Positions 32,519-45,205 of a stretch of 64,000 nucleotides of DNA are shown here, piece after piece. The stretch is from Escherichia sp. ESNIH1. GTDB taxonomy: Bacteria > Pseudomonadota > Gammaproteobacteria > Enterobacterales > Enterobacteriaceae. The translations under genes were made by a program, and so were the position numbers. The stretch spans positions 372,001 through 436,000 of the forward strand of contig PQKR01000001.1 in NCBI GenBank assembly GCA_002918705.1. The letters are read 5' to 3'. Position 1 is the stretch's first letter, and each line of letters opens with the position of its first letter. Below the pieces are notes generated by a model that was not told where the DNA came from, searched no databases, and saw nothing but the letters and a program-made list of their open reading frames with translations.

Positions 32519-32519
32519 C

Positions 32520-32969
32520 TTATGCCTCCAGCGCCGGATCGACTTCCAGCACTTCAATATCAAAATGAACGGTGCGATCGGCCAGCGGATGGTTGAAGTC
32601 AACGGTGATCGAATCGCCGTTAATCTCACGGATCACCCCTGGCATTTCGCTGCCATCCATTGCGGTAAACAGCATGATCGCGCCCGTTTCCGGCTCGCCC
32701 GCGTCCATAAATTCACGCCGCGAGAAGTACTGGATCAGATCCGGGCTGCTGATGCCGAAGGCGGCATCCGGCTCCAGCGAAAAGGCACGCTTATCGCCCG
32801 CTTTCAGCCCCAGCAGATGCTGCTCCAGCCCTTCCGACAGCGAGCCGTCGCCGAGGCGAAACAGCGCCGGTTTGCCGTTGTTGCGGGTAGACTCGGCAAC
32901 GGAGCCGTCGTCGAGCTTCAACGTGAAATGCACCAGCACCGCGCTGTTGCTCTGTACAGAGTTAGACAT
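32520..32969 (-). CDS. fkpB: FKBP-type peptidyl-prolyl isomerase FkpB (SlpA)
   Basis: Small SlyD-like FKBP prolyl isomerase, 149 residues from [15 protein letters not shown]. The FKBP segment is split by an inserted-in-flap domain ([20 protein letters not shown] to [19 protein letters not shown]). Start chosen by identity with E. coli; an upstream in-frame ATG six codons earlier is less likely. A REP element separates it from lspA. Confidence 0.96.
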   Translation of the reverse strand: MSNSVQSNSAVLVHFTLKLDDGSVAESTRNNGKPALFRLGDGSLSEGLEQHLLGLKAGDKRAFSLEPDAAFGISSPDLIQYFSRREFMDAGEPETGAIMLFTAMDGSEMPGVIREINGDSITVDFNHPLADRTVHFDIEVLEVDPALEA

Positions 32970-32994
32970 GCAAATATCGCCTTTCAATGTGTTT

Positions 32995-33024
32995 GCCCGG
33001 TGGCGCTGCGCTTACCGGGCCTAC
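32995..33024. repeat. REP palindrome
   Basis: Single REP unit (GCCCGGTGGCG to TTACCGGGCCTAC) between lspA and fkpB, inside the ileS-lspA-fkpB-ispH operon. Confidence 0.85.
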
Positions 33025-33040
33025 AGGTTTTGCGCTGCGG

Positions 33041-33541
33041 TTATGCCGCTTTTTTCTTCGCGGCCGAAGGCAAAAAGCCCTCCAGCACAATCAACGCTGC
33101 CCCGATACAGATGGCCGTATCGGCGAGGTTAAAGGTCGCGAAGTGCCAGTCGCCGACGTAGAAGTCGATCATATCGACCACGAAACCGTGCCACAGGCGG
33201 TCAAACAGGTTACCCAGCGCGCCGCCAATGATCAGCGCGTAGGCGATGTTGTTCAGCTTCTGCGACGCCTTAGCGCGGTACATCATTACCGCCAGCACCA
33301 CGCAGATACCAATGGCGATCCCGGCGAAGAACCAGCGCTGCCAGCCGCCTTTATCGGCAAGGAAGCTAAACGCCGCGCCGTAGTTGCGCGCATAGTGCAG
33401 ATTAAGCGACGGGAACAGCGATACCGTCTCCCCCAGATTGAAGTTCTGGAGGATCAGGAACTTGCTGCCCAGATCGATAATCAGCACGGCTACCACCAGC
33501 CACAGCCAGCGTAGCCCTGTTGAAAAGATCGGTTTACTCAT
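33041..33541 (-). CDS. lspA: Lipoprotein signal peptidase II
   Basis: Inner-membrane aspartyl protease that removes signal peptides from prolipoproteins after lipidation; target of globomycin. The 166-residue protein has four hydrophobic helices and both catalytic Asp blocks: [14 protein letters not shown] and [13 protein letters not shown]. The start shares one base with the ileS stop (TGATG), indicating coupling. Confidence 0.98.
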   Translation of the reverse strand: MSKPIFSTGLRWLWLVVAVLIIDLGSKFLILQNFNLGETVSLFPSLNLHYARNYGAAFSFLADKGGWQRWFFAGIAIGICVVLAVMMYRAKASQKLNNIAYALIIGGALGNLFDRLWHGFVVDMIDFYVGDWHFATFNLADTAICIGAALIVLEGFLPSAAKKKAA

Positions 33542-36357
33542 CAGGCAAACTTACGTTTTTCGCCGTCACCGGCGACGTTAACCACACAGCGTCCGCAAAT
33601 TTCTGCGTGTTCCGCCACCTTACCGACGTCGGTCGTGTAGTGCCAGCAGCGCTGACACTTCTCACCTTCGGCCTTGCTCAGCGTCACCTTCAACCCTTTG
33701 AGCAGTTCGCTCTGCAGGGCTTCGGCCGGCGCGTTAGTATAGTCTTCAACATCGGCACCGGAGGTCAACAGGATGAATCGCAATTCATCGCCCAGCGCCG
33801 TCAGCTTCGCCGCCAGCTCAGGTTCTGCATAGAGCGTCACCGCCGCTTCCAGCGAGCCGCCTACCTTCTTGTCGGCACGCGCCTGCTCGATGACTTTGTT
33901 CACCTCACCGCGCACCTTCAGGAGCTCGCTCCAGTAAGCATCGTTCATGGCTTCCGTTTCGGCCAGGCCGAACAGGCCTTCATACCACTCACCGGTAAAG
34001 ACATACTGCTCACGCTCGCCCGGCAGGTAGCCCCAGATCTCATCGGCGGTGAAGGACATGATCGGTGCCATCCAGCGCACCAGCGCCTCGGCAATGTGGT
34101 ACAGCGCGGTCTGGCAGCTGCGACGGGCAACGCTGTCGGCTTTCGCGGTGTACTGGCGATCCTTGATGATGTCGAGATAGAACGAGCCCATTTCGATAGA
34201 GCAGAAGCGCATCAGGCGCTGCACCACTTCATGGAAGTCGTAAGACTCGTACGCCTTGAGGATATCCTCCTGCGCGGCCTGGGCACAGCCTACCGCCCAA
34301 CGGTCCAGCACCACCATCTCTTCCGGTTTCACCATGTCTTTTGCCGGATCGAAACCATTGAGGTTCGCCAGCAGGAAGCGCGCGGTGTTACGGATACGGC
34401 GATAGCTGTCGGCGGCACGCTTGAGGATCTCATCCGATACCGCCATCTCGCCGGTGTAGTCCGTCGAGGCTACCCACAGACGCAGAATATCCGCGCCCAG
34501 CTTGTTCATGACATCCTGCGGCGAGACGGTGTTGCCGATGGATTTCGACATCTTGCGACCCTGACCATCCACGGTGAAGCCGTGGGTCAGCACCTGACGA
34601 TACGGCGCTTTGCCTTTCATGGCGGTGGAGATCATCAGGGAGGACATGAACCAGCCGCGATGCTGGTCAGAACCTTCCAGATACATATCCGCCGCGTGAC
34701 CGGCAAACTCAGGGCGCACGTCCACGACCGAGGAGTGGGTAGAGCCGGAGTCGAACCAGACGTCCAGGGTATCCGGTACCTTCACGTAGTTATCGGCGTC
34801 GTCACCCATGATGTCGCGCGGGTCGAGATCCCACCACGCCTGGATGCCATCCTCTTCTACGCGTTTCGCTACCGCTTCGATCAGCTCCTGCGTGCGCGGA
34901 TGCAGCACTTCGGTATCCTTATGCACGAACAGCGACATCGGGACACCCCAGGTACGCTGACGAGAGATACACCAGTCAGGACGGTTGGCAACCATCGACT
35001 CGATACGCGCCTGGCCCCAGTCCGGGATCCACTGCACGCCTTTGATCTCTTTCAGAGACTGCTCGCGCAGGCCCTTCTGATCCATGCTGATAAACCACTG
35101 CGGCGTGGCGCGGAAGATGATCGGCGTTTTGTGACGCCAGCAGCACGGATAGCTGTGGACCAGCTTCTCCAGATGCAGCAGCGCGCCCTTCTCCGTCAGC
35201 AGTTCGGTGATGATATTGTTCGCTTTGAAGACGTTAACGCCGTCCAGCGTCGGGTAGGTTCCCGGCAGATAGCAGCCGTCTGGGCCCACCGGGTTTGCGG
35301 TTTCGAGGCCATATTTCTGACCGATCACGTAGTCGTCCGGGCCGTGGCCAGGGGCGGTATGCACCGCACCGGTACCGGCATCGAGGGTCACGTGATCCCC
35401 AAGGATCGCCGGTACGTCGAAGCCCATAAACGGATGGGTAAAGCGCATCAGCTCCAGCTCGCTGCCTTTTACCGTGCCGAGGATGCTGTACTCTGCCACG
35501 CCGATGCGTTTCATCACGCTCTCGACCAGATCTTTGGCAAGGATCAGCGCCTGGCCGTCTATCTGCACCAGCGCATACTCAAACTCAGGCGACAGGGAGA
35601 TGGCGCGGTTCGCCGGCAGCGTCCACGGGGTGGTGGTCCAGATCACCAGCGAGAGCGGACCGCTGACGCCCGGCAGGCCAAATTTGGCTTTTACTGCATC
35701 CTGGTCGGCGGCCTGGAAAGCCACGTCGATGGACGGAGAGGTTTTGTCATAGTACTCCACCTCTGCCTCTGCCAGCGCAGAGCGGCAGTCAACGCACCAG
35801 TGCACCGGCTTCGCGCCTTTGTGCAGGTGGCCGTTGCCGATGATCTTGCCCAGCGCACGGATGATGTTGGCTTCGGTTTTGAAGTCCATCGTCAGGTACG
35901 GATGCGCCCAGTCGCCCAGCACGCCCAGACGGATAAAGTCCTCGCGCTGGCCGTTAACCTGCGCGGCGGCGTATTCGCGGCACTTCGCGCGGAACTCGGC
36001 GGCGGTAAACTTCTCGCCCGGCTTGCCGTACTCCTGCTCAACCTTCAGCTCAATCGGCAGACCGTGACAGTCCCAGCCCGGCACGTAGGGCGAATCGAAG
36101 CCCGCCAGCCCTTTGGACTTGACGATAATGTCTTTCAGAATCTTGTTAACCGAGTGACCAATATGAATGCTGCCATTCGCATAAGGAGGGCCATCATGCA
36201 GAATGAAGGTTTTTTTGCCTTTTTTCGCGGCACGGATGATGCCGTACAAGTCATCATCGTTCCAACGCGCCAGCATTCCCGGTTCGCGTTTGGCGAGATC
36301 GCCACGCATCGGGAACCCTGTTTCCGGCAAATTCAGGGTTGATTTAAAGTCACTCAT
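33541..36357 (-). CDS. ileS: Isoleucyl-tRNA synthetase
   Basis: Class I aminoacyl-tRNA synthetase of 938 residues, the E. coli length. The HIGH motif is at about 65-68 in [13 protein letters not shown], the KMSKS motif is in [13 protein letters not shown], and CP1 editing-domain residues such as [13 protein letters not shown] are present. The C-terminal zinc knot reads CQRCWHYT and CGRC. I start at [14 protein letters not shown] rather than an upstream in-frame ATG 13 codons earlier, by identity to E. coli. Confidence 0.99.
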   Translation of the reverse strand: MSDFKSTLNLPETGFPMRGDLAKREPGMLARWNDDDLYGIIRAAKKGKKTFILHDGPPYANGSIHIGHSVNKILKDIIVKSKGLAGFDSPYVPGWDCHGLPIELKVEQEYGKPGEKFTAAEFRAKCREYAAAQVNGQREDFIRLGVLGDWAHPYLTMDFKTEANIIRALGKIIGNGHLHKGAKPVHWCVDCRSALAEAEVEYYDKTSPSIDVAFQAADQDAVKAKFGLPGVSGPLSLVIWTTTPWTLPANRAISLSPEFEYALVQIDGQALILAKDLVESVMKRIGVAEYSILGTVKGSELELMRFTHPFMGFDVPAILGDHVTLDAGTGAVHTAPGHGPDDYVIGQKYGLETANPVGPDGCYLPGTYPTLDGVNVFKANNIITELLTEKGALLHLEKLVHSYPCCWRHKTPIIFRATPQWFISMDQKGLREQSLKEIKGVQWIPDWGQARIESMVANRPDWCISRQRTWGVPMSLFVHKDTEVLHPRTQELIEAVAKRVEEDGIQAWWDLDPRDIMGDDADNYVKVPDTLDVWFDSGSTHSSVVDVRPEFAGHAADMYLEGSDQHRGWFMSSLMISTAMKGKAPYRQVLTHGFTVDGQGRKMSKSIGNTVSPQDVMNKLGADILRLWVASTDYTGEMAVSDEILKRAADSYRRIRNTARFLLANLNGFDPAKDMVKPEEMVVLDRWAVGCAQAAQEDILKAYESYDFHEVVQRLMRFCSIEMGSFYLDIIKDRQYTAKADSVARRSCQTALYHIAEALVRWMAPIMSFTADEIWGYLPGEREQYVFTGEWYEGLFGLAETEAMNDAYWSELLKVRGEVNKVIEQARADKKVGGSLEAAVTLYAEPELAAKLTALGDELRFILLTSGADVEDYTNAPAEALQSELLKGLKVTLSKAEGEKCQRCWHYTTDVGKVAEHAEICGRCVVNVAGDGEKRKFA

Positions 36358-36395
36358 CAGATTCTCGGTTCCGTATTTAAAAACGTGTTTAGCCA

Positions 36396-37334
36396 TTACG
36401 CCAGGTTTGATAACCCAAAAAACTCGCGGGCGGTTAACTCATCTTTGGCGATTTGCGCCTTTAGCTCATCCAGCGAGGCAAATCGCTTTTCGCTGCGGAT
36501 CTTTTTTCGCAGCACTACTTCTATATGGCGGCCATAGAGGTCCATTACAACGTCCAGCAGGTGCACTTCCAGCTGCTGACGCACCCCTTTGACCGTGGGG
36601 CGGGTGCCAATATTGGCGACGCCGGGCAGCGGCTTATCGCCCAGACCCATCACTTCTACCGCATAGACCCCTTTTACCGGGGAGACCTGACGGCGCAGCG
36701 GAACGTTTGCCGTCGGGAAGCCGATGGTACGTCCCAGCGCGTCACCGTGCACGACGCGACCGGAGATAGAGAACGGATGCCCCAGCAGGCTTTCGGCCAG
36801 CGGCAGGTCATCATCCGCCAGCGCCTGGCGCACCGCCGTACTGCTGATACGCACGCCGTCTTCGCAGAAGGTTTGGGTGCTGGTGACGTCAAAGCCGTAC
36901 TCCAGACCAGCCTTCTGTAATAACAAGAAATCGCCCTGCCGACCAGCGCCAAAGCGGAAATCGTCGCCGACGGCAAGAAAGCGCACGCCCAGGCGATCCA
37001 CCAGCAGGTCGCTGACAAAGTTCTGCGCCGTCAGGGCCGCGAAGCGGCGATCAAAACGGACGCAAAGTACGTAGTCGACGCCGCACTCGGCCAGATAGCG
37101 CAGCTTTTCACGCAGACGCGTCAGACGGGCCGGGGCCTTATCGCCCGCGAACAGCTCCAGCGGCTGCGGTTCAAAAATCATCACTACCACCGGCAGGCTA
37201 CGTTTGCGCCCTTCAGCGATCAGGCCGCGCAGCAGCGCCTGATGCCCCCGGTGCACGCCGTCGAAATTACCAATAGTCAGCACACACCCGTGCGGGGCCT
37301 GGCTGAGATTATGTGTGCCGCGTATCAGCTTCAT
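36396..37334 (-). CDS. ribF: Bifunctional riboflavin kinase / FAD synthetase
   Basis: Makes FMN from riboflavin and FAD from FMN. The 312-residue protein has an N-terminal nucleotidyltransferase domain ([14 protein letters not shown] and [14 protein letters not shown]) and a C-terminal flavokinase domain ([34 protein letters not shown]). It heads the ribF-ileS-lspA-fkpB-ispH operon and is divergent from rpsT. Confidence 0.98.
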   Translation of the reverse strand: MKLIRGTHNLSQAPHGCVLTIGNFDGVHRGHQALLRGLIAEGRKRSLPVVVMIFEPQPLELFAGDKAPARLTRLREKLRYLAECGVDYVLCVRFDRRFAALTAQNFVSDLLVDRLGVRFLAVGDDFRFGAGRQGDFLLLQKAGLEYGFDVTSTQTFCEDGVRISSTAVRQALADDDLPLAESLLGHPFSISGRVVHGDALGRTIGFPTANVPLRRQVSPVKGVYAVEVMGLGDKPLPGVANIGTRPTVKGVRQQLEVHLLDVVMDLYGRHIEVVLRKKIRSEKRFASLDELKAQIAKDELTAREFFGLSNLA

Positions 37335-37585
37335 GTCTGGCTCAAAACAGTGAAAATCGTCCGAGTATACCTTGTACAGCGTTTAAGGTTAACCGGCGAT
37401 TGGCCTTGTAAAACAGAAAGCGCCAAGGATTTCATTGCGCTGTCTGCCTGCTTGAAGAAAAACTCGTGCTTCACAGCGATTTTTGTCGCAGAAAGGCTGT
37501 ATTCATGACCAGCAAGCTGGTAGAATCTTGCGCCATCACACGTAACGAGCGTCGCAACGTAGCGCCGCTTATTTGCACAAATCCA

Positions 37586-37614
37586 TTGACAAAAGAAGGC
37601 TGAAAGGGCATATT
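37586..37614 (+). promoter_or_regulatory. Sigma70 promoter of rpsT
   Basis: TTGACA (37586-37591) and CATATT (37609-37614) are separated by 17 bases and lie about 50 bases before the rpsT start. The 327-base ribF-rpsT gap otherwise holds no gene; a second upstream promoter, as in E. coli, is likely but not assigned. Confidence 0.8.
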
Positions 37615-37640
37615 CCTCGGCCTTTGAATTGTCCACATAG

Positions 37641-37925
<285 letters not shown>

Positions 37926-37950
37926 TCGCCCGTCTGCTGAGCTTTGTTAA

Positions 37951-37976
37951 AAAAACCCGCCAAGGCGGGTTTTTTT
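37951..37976. terminator. Bidirectional terminator between rpsT and nhaA
   Basis: Stem ACCCGCC (37955-37961) and GGCGGGT (37964-37970) with a two-base loop, flanked by an A-run before and a T-run after, so it can act on both strands. Confidence 0.93.
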
Positions 37977-37985
37977 ACGTCTGGA

Positions 37986-39155
37986 CTATGCCGCTGGCGC
38001 TTTAAAACGCGCCCGCAGCAGTACATAGCCAATGACCGCCGACAGCAGTGAGCCGGTCAGGATACCGAGCTTCGCCCAATCCACCAGCTCGGGGTCGATA
38101 CCGTCAAACGCCAGGTTGGTGATGAAGATAGACATCGTAAAGCCGATGCCGCACAGCACGCCGACGGCCATGATCTGATTGAACTGCGCGCCATGCGGCA
38201 GTTTCGCCAGCTTCATCCGCAGCGCCAGCCAGGTAAAGAGCGTAATGCCCAGCGGCTTGCCGATAAGCAGGCCAGCAATAATGCCCAGCGGCAGCATCGA
38301 GGCCAGCCCGCTCAGGGTCACACCCTGCAGCGGCACGCCCGCATTAGCAAAGGCGAACAGCGGCAGAATAAGCCAGCCCACCCACGGATGAAGCACATGC
38401 TCCAGCTGGCGGGAGGGCGATACCCCCTCTTCTTTCGTTAACGGGATAAAGAACCCGAGGATGACGCCAGCGATGGTGGCGTGCACGCCCGACTTCAGCA
38501 CCGCCGTCCAGAGAACCAGGCCAACCAGAATATAGAGGCCGGTGCGCCGCACGTTGAGGGCGTTCATGATCGCCAGCAACACAACGGCCAGCGCGGCGAC
38601 GCCCAGCGACACCATTGATAGCTCACTGGTGTAGAACAGGGCGATAATGACGATAGCCCCCAGGTCATCGATAATCGCCAGCGCCATCAGAAAGATTTTG
38701 AGCGCGGGCGGAATACGGCTGCCCAGCAGCGCCAGCACCCCCAGCGCAAAGGCGATATCGGTCGCGGTAGGAATAGCCCAGCCGTGGCTCACCACCGGAT
38801 CGTGACCGTTAAACAGCAGGAAAATCAGCGCCGGAACAACCATGCCGCCCAGGGCAGCAATAACCGGAAACATCGCCTGGTGGCGGCTGGCCAGCGCGCC
38901 CTGCACCAGCTCACGCTTCACTTCCAAACCGACCAGCAGGAAAAAGACGGCCATCAGCGCATCGTTGATGAACAGCAGCATGTTCTTATTGATGTCGAGG
39001 GCACCGGCCCTGAACTGCACCGGCAGGTCGAGGAAGGCACGATAGGCCTCTTGAGTCGCACCCAGATTGGCGCAAAGCATAGCCAGCAGGGCGGCAACGA
39101 TCAGCGTCACGCCCCCGGACGCATCGCTGTTAATAAAGCGGCGCAAATGTTTCAC
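37986..39155 (-). CDS. nhaA: Na+/H+ antiporter NhaA
   Basis: Electrogenic sodium/proton antiporter for sodium and alkaline pH tolerance, 389 residues (388 in E. coli), 12 membrane helices. The ion-binding Asp pair is in [15 protein letters not shown] (D163/D164 of E. coli), another conserved Asp is in [11 protein letters not shown] (D133), and the pH-sensing His is in [10 protein letters not shown]. In E. coli the LysR-type regulator nhaR lies downstream; it is absent here. Confidence 0.97.
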   Translation of the reverse strand: MKHLRRFINSDASGGVTLIVAALLAMLCANLGATQEAYRAFLDLPVQFRAGALDINKNMLLFINDALMAVFFLLVGLEVKRELVQGALASRHQAMFPVIAALGGMVVPALIFLLFNGHDPVVSHGWAIPTATDIAFALGVLALLGSRIPPALKIFLMALAIIDDLGAIVIIALFYTSELSMVSLGVAALAVVLLAIMNALNVRRTGLYILVGLVLWTAVLKSGVHATIAGVILGFFIPLTKEEGVSPSRQLEHVLHPWVGWLILPLFAFANAGVPLQGVTLSGLASMLPLGIIAGLLIGKPLGITLFTWLALRMKLAKLPHGAQFNQIMAVGVLCGIGFTMSIFITNLAFDGIDPELVDWAKLGILTGSLLSAVIGYVLLRARFKAPAA

Positions 39156-39232
39156 AACGGCTCCTTCTGTATAATTTACTTATCGTCTGAAACAGTTTAA
39201 CCGCCTCGATCGCCAGGGGACAGAAATAATGA

Positions 39233-39260
39233 AAAAGCCTGGGGGCAAACCCAGGCTTTT
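39233..39260. terminator. Terminator after dnaJ
   Basis: Perfect 11-bp stem (AAAAGCCTGGG at 39233-39243, complement at 39250-39260) with loop GGCAAA. On the minus strand it ends in Ts 25 bases after the dnaJ stop; symmetry allows action on both strands. Confidence 0.9.
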
Positions 39261-39284
39261 GTGAACGTAGACAGACGCGAGCAG

Positions 39285-40421
39285 TTAGCGCGTCAGGTCG
39301 TCAAAGAACTTCTTTACCCCGTCGAAGAAGCTTTTGGAGCGCGGGCTGTTATGCTCGCCCGTTGGGCCACCGAAGCTCTCCTGCAGATCCTTCAGCAGCT
39401 GCTTCTGCTTCTCGTTGAGGCCCACCGGCGTCTCGACCACCACGCGGCACAGCAGATCGCCCTGCGCGCCGCCGCGCACCGACTTCACGCCCTTGCCGCG
39501 CATGCGGAACAGCTTGCCGGTCTGGGTTTCGCTCGGCACCTTCAGGTTAACGCGACCATCCAGCGTCGGCACCTCAATCTCACCGCCCAGCGCCGCCATA
39601 GCAAAGTTGATCGGCACTTCACAGTAGAGGTTATTGCCTTCACGCTCGAAAATCGGATGCTGCTTCACCTGTACCTGAACGTACAGATCGCCTGCCGGTG
39701 CACCGTGCTCCCCTGCTTCGCCCTCGCCTGAGAGACGAATACGGTCGCCGGTATCGACGCCAGCCGGGATCTTCACCGACAGGGTTTTACTCTTCTCAAC
39801 GCGACCGTGACCGTGGCACTTGTTGCACGGATCTTTGATCAGCGTACCGCGCCCCTGGCAGTGCGGACAGGTCTGCTGTACCGCAAAGAAGCCCTGGCGC
39901 ATCTGCACCTGGCCGGAGCCGTGACAGGTCGGACAGGTCTGCGGCTGGGTACCGGCTTTCGCGCCGCTGCCGTGGCAGATGTCGCACTCTTCCAGCGTCG
40001 GGATACGGATCTCTTTGGTGACGCCGCGAACGGCCTCTTCCAGCGTCAGCTCCATGTTATAGCGCAGGTCAGCGCCGCGCGATGCACGCTGGCGACCGCG
40101 ACCACCGCCAAAGATATCGCCGAACACGTCGCCAAAGATATCGCTAAAGTCAGCGCCGCCGCCGCCAAAACCGCCGCCGCCGCCCATGCCGCCCTGCTCA
40201 AACGCTGCATGGCCGTACTGATCGTAGGCCGCACGTTTTTGCGCATCGGTCAGGACTTCATACGCTTCTTTAATCTCTTTAAATTTGGCTTCGGCCTCTT
40301 TATCGCCCTGGTTACGGTCCGGGTGGAACTTCATCGCCAGACGCTTATAGGCCTTTTTGATTTCACGCTCTTCCGCACTCTTCGGAACGCCTAAAATCTC
40401 GTAATAGTCTTGCTTTGCCAT
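39285..40421 (-). CDS. dnaJ: Chaperone DnaJ (Hsp40)
   Basis: J-domain co-chaperone of DnaK, 378 residues. The J domain (about 1-70) has HPD in KFHPDRNQ; a Gly/Phe-rich linker ([16 protein letters not shown]) follows, then four zinc-binding repeats [24 protein letters not shown] and CNKCHGHG (about 145-208), and the substrate-binding C-terminal domain. It is co-oriented with dnaK 85 bases upstream. Confidence 0.99.
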   Translation of the reverse strand: MAKQDYYEILGVPKSAEEREIKKAYKRLAMKFHPDRNQGDKEAEAKFKEIKEAYEVLTDAQKRAAYDQYGHAAFEQGGMGGGGGFGGGGADFSDIFGDVFGDIFGGGRGRQRASRGADLRYNMELTLEEAVRGVTKEIRIPTLEECDICHGSGAKAGTQPQTCPTCHGSGQVQMRQGFFAVQQTCPHCQGRGTLIKDPCNKCHGHGRVEKSKTLSVKIPAGVDTGDRIRLSGEGEAGEHGAPAGDLYVQVQVKQHPIFEREGNNLYCEVPINFAMAALGGEIEVPTLDGRVNLKVPSETQTGKLFRMRGKGVKSVRGGAQGDLLCRVVVETPVGLNEKQKQLLKDLQESFGGPTGEHNSPRSKSFFDGVKKFFDDLTR

Positions 40422-40446
40422 GTTGTTTATCTGCCCCTAACATGCG

Positions 40447-40481
40447 AGCACGGGCGGAGAGGAAACCTCTACGCCCGTGCT
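40447..40481 (-). terminator. Large stem-loop between dnaK and dnaJ
   Basis: AGCACGGGCG at 40447-40456 pairs with 40472-40481 and the stem continues through GAGAGG/CCTCT. On the minus strand it is followed by CGCATGTTAG rather than a T-run, so it more likely attenuates or stabilises the dnaKJ mRNA than fully terminates it. Confidence 0.6.
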
Positions 40482-40506
40482 GGTTTTCTACCCTACATCA
40501 GGGCGA

Positions 40507-42423
<1,917 letters not shown>

Positions 42424-42546
42424 CTAAACGTCTCCACTAAAAATTTGTTCATCATGTGGTTGTGAATCTGTAATAAGGGCAAATGATGCGGTTTCAACTG
42501 CCCCGAACTGTTTTTTTTCAGACTCACCACTTCGGTTGACTACAAG

Positions 42547-42574
42547 ATGGGGACGTAACGCAACGCATCAAGGG
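42547..42574 (-). promoter_or_regulatory. Sigma32 heat-shock promoter of dnaK
   Basis: On the minus strand CCCTTGAT (42574-42567) and CCCCAT (42552-42547) are separated by 14 bases, closely matching the E. coli dnaK P1 heat-shock promoter. The remainder of the 338-base dnaK-yaaI gap is AT-rich with no credible gene. Confidence 0.85.
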
Positions 42575-42761
42575 GCGAGAGAGAAAATTTTTTTGCCCTT
42601 CTGCCTCTGTCACCTCAACACATTCACATCAATGATTAAAACCAGCAAAGCATTCACAGGAAAACTGTAATAAAAAGAAAAGATTAGTTGCATGAACCTT
42701 TCTATTTACAAGGGTATTATAGGGGCTGGCAAAAGACTATTTAACCCAGTAAGAGAGCATT

Positions 42762-43166
42762 ATGAAAACGACGTTAACCCTGGCGGCCACCCTGGCGCTG
42801 GGCATGCTGCTGACCACGACGGCGCAGGCCAACGATCACAAAGTGATGGGCGTGATTGCCATGCCAAGAAACGAGACCAGCGATCTGGCGCTAAAAATGC
42901 CGGTTTGCCGCGTAGTGAAGCGTATTCAGCTTACCGCTGACCACGGTGATGTCGAACTGAGTGGCGCATCCGTCTATTTCAAAACCGCAAAAAGCGCCAG
43001 CCAGAGCCTGAGCGTGCCCTCTTCACTGAAAGAGGGGCAAACCACCGACTGGATCAACATTAACAGCGATAACGACAATAAGCGCTGCGTGGCAAAGATC
43101 ACCTTCTCTGGCCATACGGTGAACTCCTCTGATATGGCAACGCTAAAAATTATTGGCGATGACTAA
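42762..43166 (+). CDS. yaaI: Periplasmic DUF2541 protein YaaI
   Basis: A 134-residue secreted protein of unknown function, same length as E. coli YaaI. It has a signal peptide ([23 protein letters not shown]) and the conserved [20 protein letters not shown] and [22 protein letters not shown] precedes the ATG. It is followed 38 bases later by yaaW. Confidence 0.94.
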   Translation: MKTTLTLAATLALGMLLTTTAQANDHKVMGVIAMPRNETSDLALKMPVCRVVKRIQLTADHGDVELSGASVYFKTAKSASQSLSVPSSLKEGQTTDWININSDNDNKRCVAKITFSGHTVNSSDMATLKIIGDD

Positions 43167-43204
43167 TCCTGCCCGGACACCTTTTTCTGGAAGCGGAATC
43201 AACG

Positions 43205-43918
43205 ATGAATGTCAGATATTTAAGCGACGAGGATTTAGATTTTCTTCAGCATTGCAGCGAAGAGCAGCTGGCCGATCTGACCCGTCTGCTTACCCATAAC
43301 GAAAAGGGAAAGGCTCGCCTGTCGGGCACGCTGCGGCATAACGAGTTATTCAGGTCAATGGAGGGGCATCCGGAGCAGCACCGCTGCAACTGGCAGCTCA
43401 TCGCCGGCGAGCTGCAGCATTACGGCGGTGACAGCATCGCCAACAAGCTGCGCGGTCACGGCAAGCTGTATCGCACCATTTTGCTGGACGTGGCGAAACG
43501 GTTGAAGCTCAAGGCCGATAAAGAGAATTCCACCTTTGAGATTGAACAGGATCTGCTGGCGCACTTTCTGCGTAACGCCTGGCAGAAAATGGATGCCGAA
43601 CAGAAGCAGGCGTTTTTAGAGGCGGTGGAAGCGAAGGTCTCTGAGCTTGAGGAGCTGCTGCCGCTGCTGCTGGAAGATCCGGCGTTGGCGAAGGGGGTCT
43701 CCCACCTGCTCTCCAGCCAGCTCACCCGTATTCTACGTACCCATGCCGCTATCAGCGTTATCGGTCACGGGCTGGTGCGCGGGGCCGGGCTTGGCGGCCC
43801 GGTGGGCGCCGCGTTAAATGGCGTTAAGGCCATGAGCGGCAGCGCCTACCGAGTCACCATTCCCGCCGTGCTGCACATTGCCTGTCTGCGACGGATAACG
43901 GCCGTCGTACAGGACTAA
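43205..43918 (+). CDS. yaaW: UPF0174 family protein YaaW
   Basis: A 237-residue protein matching E. coli YaaW in length, of unknown function. Conserved stretches are LDFLQHCSEEQLADLTRLL, WQLIAGELQHYGGDSIANK and SHLLSSQLTRILRTHAA, ending with a hydrophobic glycine-rich segment (GAGLGGPVGAALNG) that may contact membrane. Confidence 0.92.
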   Translation: MNVRYLSDEDLDFLQHCSEEQLADLTRLLTHNEKGKARLSGTLRHNELFRSMEGHPEQHRCNWQLIAGELQHYGGDSIANKLRGHGKLYRTILLDVAKRLKLKADKENSTFEIEQDLLAHFLRNAWQKMDAEQKQAFLEAVEAKVSELEELLPLLLEDPALAKGVSHLLSSQLTRILRTHAAISVIGHGLVRGAGLGGPVGAALNGVKAMSGSAYRVTIPAVLHIACLRRITAVVQD

Positions 43919-43996
43919 CCCTCACTGCCTAACATTTATTTCATTTCACCCTGTTCAGATCATAGACAGAGTAATTGCCGCTCATTATGATGCCGC

Positions 43997-44025
43997 GCCC
44001 CGCCTTCACTCTCTCTTGGCGGGGC
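43997..44025 (+). terminator. Hairpin between yaaW and satP
   Basis: Perfect 8-bp stem (GCCCCGCC at 43997-44004, complement at 44018-44025) with a 13-base loop and a CTTTACTTTC tail, 41 bases before the satP start. It may end yaaW transcripts or be part of the satP leader. Confidence 0.55.
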
Positions 44026-44065
44026 CTTTACTTTCACCATTTTTATGATGATTTTTTGGGGATTT

Positions 44066-44632
44066 ATGGGCGACACTAAGTTGGCTAATCCGGCTCCGCT
44101 GGGCTTAATGGGCTTCGGCATGACCACTATTCTGCTTAACCTGCACAATATTGGCATGTTCCCGCTGGATGGCATTATCCTGGCTATGGGCATCTTCTAC
44201 GGCGGCATCGCGCAAATTTTTGCCGGGCTGCTGGAATATAAAAAAGGCAATACCTTTGGCTTAACCGCCTTTACCTCGTACGGCTCTTTCTGGCTGACGC
44301 TGGTGGCGATCCTGCTGATGCCGAAAATAGGCCTGGCGGAAGCGGCTAACGGCCACTTCCTTGGCGTCTATTTAGGCATCTGGGGTATCTTTACCCTGTT
44401 TATGTTCTTCGGCACGCTGAAAGGCGCGCGTATGCTGCAGTTTGTCTTCCTGAGCCTGACGGTGCTGTTTGCGCTGCTGTGCGTGGGACATCTGGCAGAT
44501 AATGAAAGCATCGTTCATGTGGCAGGTTGGATTGGCCTGGTCTGTGGCGCAAGCGCGATCTACCTGGCAATGGGTGAAGTGCTGAACGAGCAGTACGGCC
44601 GCAGCGTACTGCCGATTGGCGAAAGAATTTAA
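44066..44632 (+). CDS. satP: Acetate/succinate:H+ symporter SatP (YaaH)
   Basis: GPR1/FUN34/YaaH-family transporter with six membrane helices; imports acetate and succinate with protons. The start MGDTKLANPAPLGLMGFG, which includes the NPAPLGL family signature, gives 188 residues as in E. coli. An in-frame ATG seven codons upstream exists but would precede the conserved N terminus. Confidence 0.95.
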   Translation: MGDTKLANPAPLGLMGFGMTTILLNLHNIGMFPLDGIILAMGIFYGGIAQIFAGLLEYKKGNTFGLTAFTSYGSFWLTLVAILLMPKIGLAEAANGHFLGVYLGIWGIFTLFMFFGTLKGARMLQFVFLSLTVLFALLCVGHLADNESIVHVAGWIGLVCGASAIYLAMGEVLNEQYGRSVLPIGERI

Positions 44633-44677
44633 TCTCTCTGATGCTCCAGCGATTACGCAGGAGCATCGTTCATCTGT

Positions 44678-45133
44678 TCAGGAGCTTGCCAGCGCGTCAA
44701 GCGCCTCTTCGGATAAGCCGGTCAGCTGTATGATCTGCGCGCGCTCCATTCCCTGGTTCAGCATAGCCAGGGCAATGCGGATCGTGGCTTCATTACGTCC
44801 TTGAACTACTCCCTTTCCGTGACCTTCCTGTCTAAGTTGTTCTGCAATAGTCATTAGAATACCCTTATGTTGCGGGGCTTTTTTCGCCAGCAAACGAATC
44901 AGCGCACCATGATCTACACTATTTCCAGCGTGAACAAGATAGTTAATGACAGTTCTGAGCTGCTGTCCGGTAGTGTATCCCTCCAAAAGTAGGGATACCA
45001 AATGCTCATGGAATACCATGAGATCTCGCGCACGAATATGCTTCTGCAAAAACTCAAGCAGCGCCACTCTGCGATGAGTCAGAATGCTATCGTCGGGAAT
45101 GACCGTACGTTGAGCCTGCCCGGAGTATTCACC
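44678..45133 (-). pseudogene. C-terminal remnant of an Rpn-family (YhgA-like) nuclease
   Basis: The readable frame resembles only the C-terminal half of Rpn/PD-(D/E)XK transposase-like proteins: TVIPDDSILTHRRVALLEFLQKHIRARDL, then LTGLSEEALDAL at the end (segment quoted in two parts: TVIPDDSILTHRR and VALLEFLQKHIRARDL). Full-length members have about 290-330 residues with the nuclease domain at the N terminus; that part is absent, and the frame is closed by TGA at 45134-45136. A GTG at 45067 could start a 129-residue protein, but no good ribosome site is evident. Lower GC than neighbours. Probably decayed. Confidence 0.75.
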
Positions 45134-45161
45134 TCATTCTGGCGCTTGTCAGAATGAGGTG
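45130..45161. repeat. Perfect 12-bp inverted repeat
   Basis: CACCTCATTCTG at 45130-45141 is exactly complementary to 45150-45161 around an 8-base loop. It lies at the broken 5' end of the rpn remnant and 45 bases beyond the stop of the minus-strand MHS transporter, so it may be that gene's terminator or a scar of the event that removed the nuclease domain. Confidence 0.7.
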
Positions 45162-45205
45162 AGCACCTTGCGAAGAGGCTCGGAAAAAACGCAGCTAGCG
45201 GAAAA

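Noticed and set aside
33520-36342. 940-codon open frame opposite ileS
   Set aside because: Mirror of the strong codon bias of ileS; no recognisable domain and no ribosome site. Similar mirrors lie opposite carB (24969-26822) and dnaK (40792-42465).
42424-42761. Small RNA or riboswitch before dnaK/yaaI
   Set aside because: Only the heat-shock promoter is supported; no clear terminator-bounded RNA seen.
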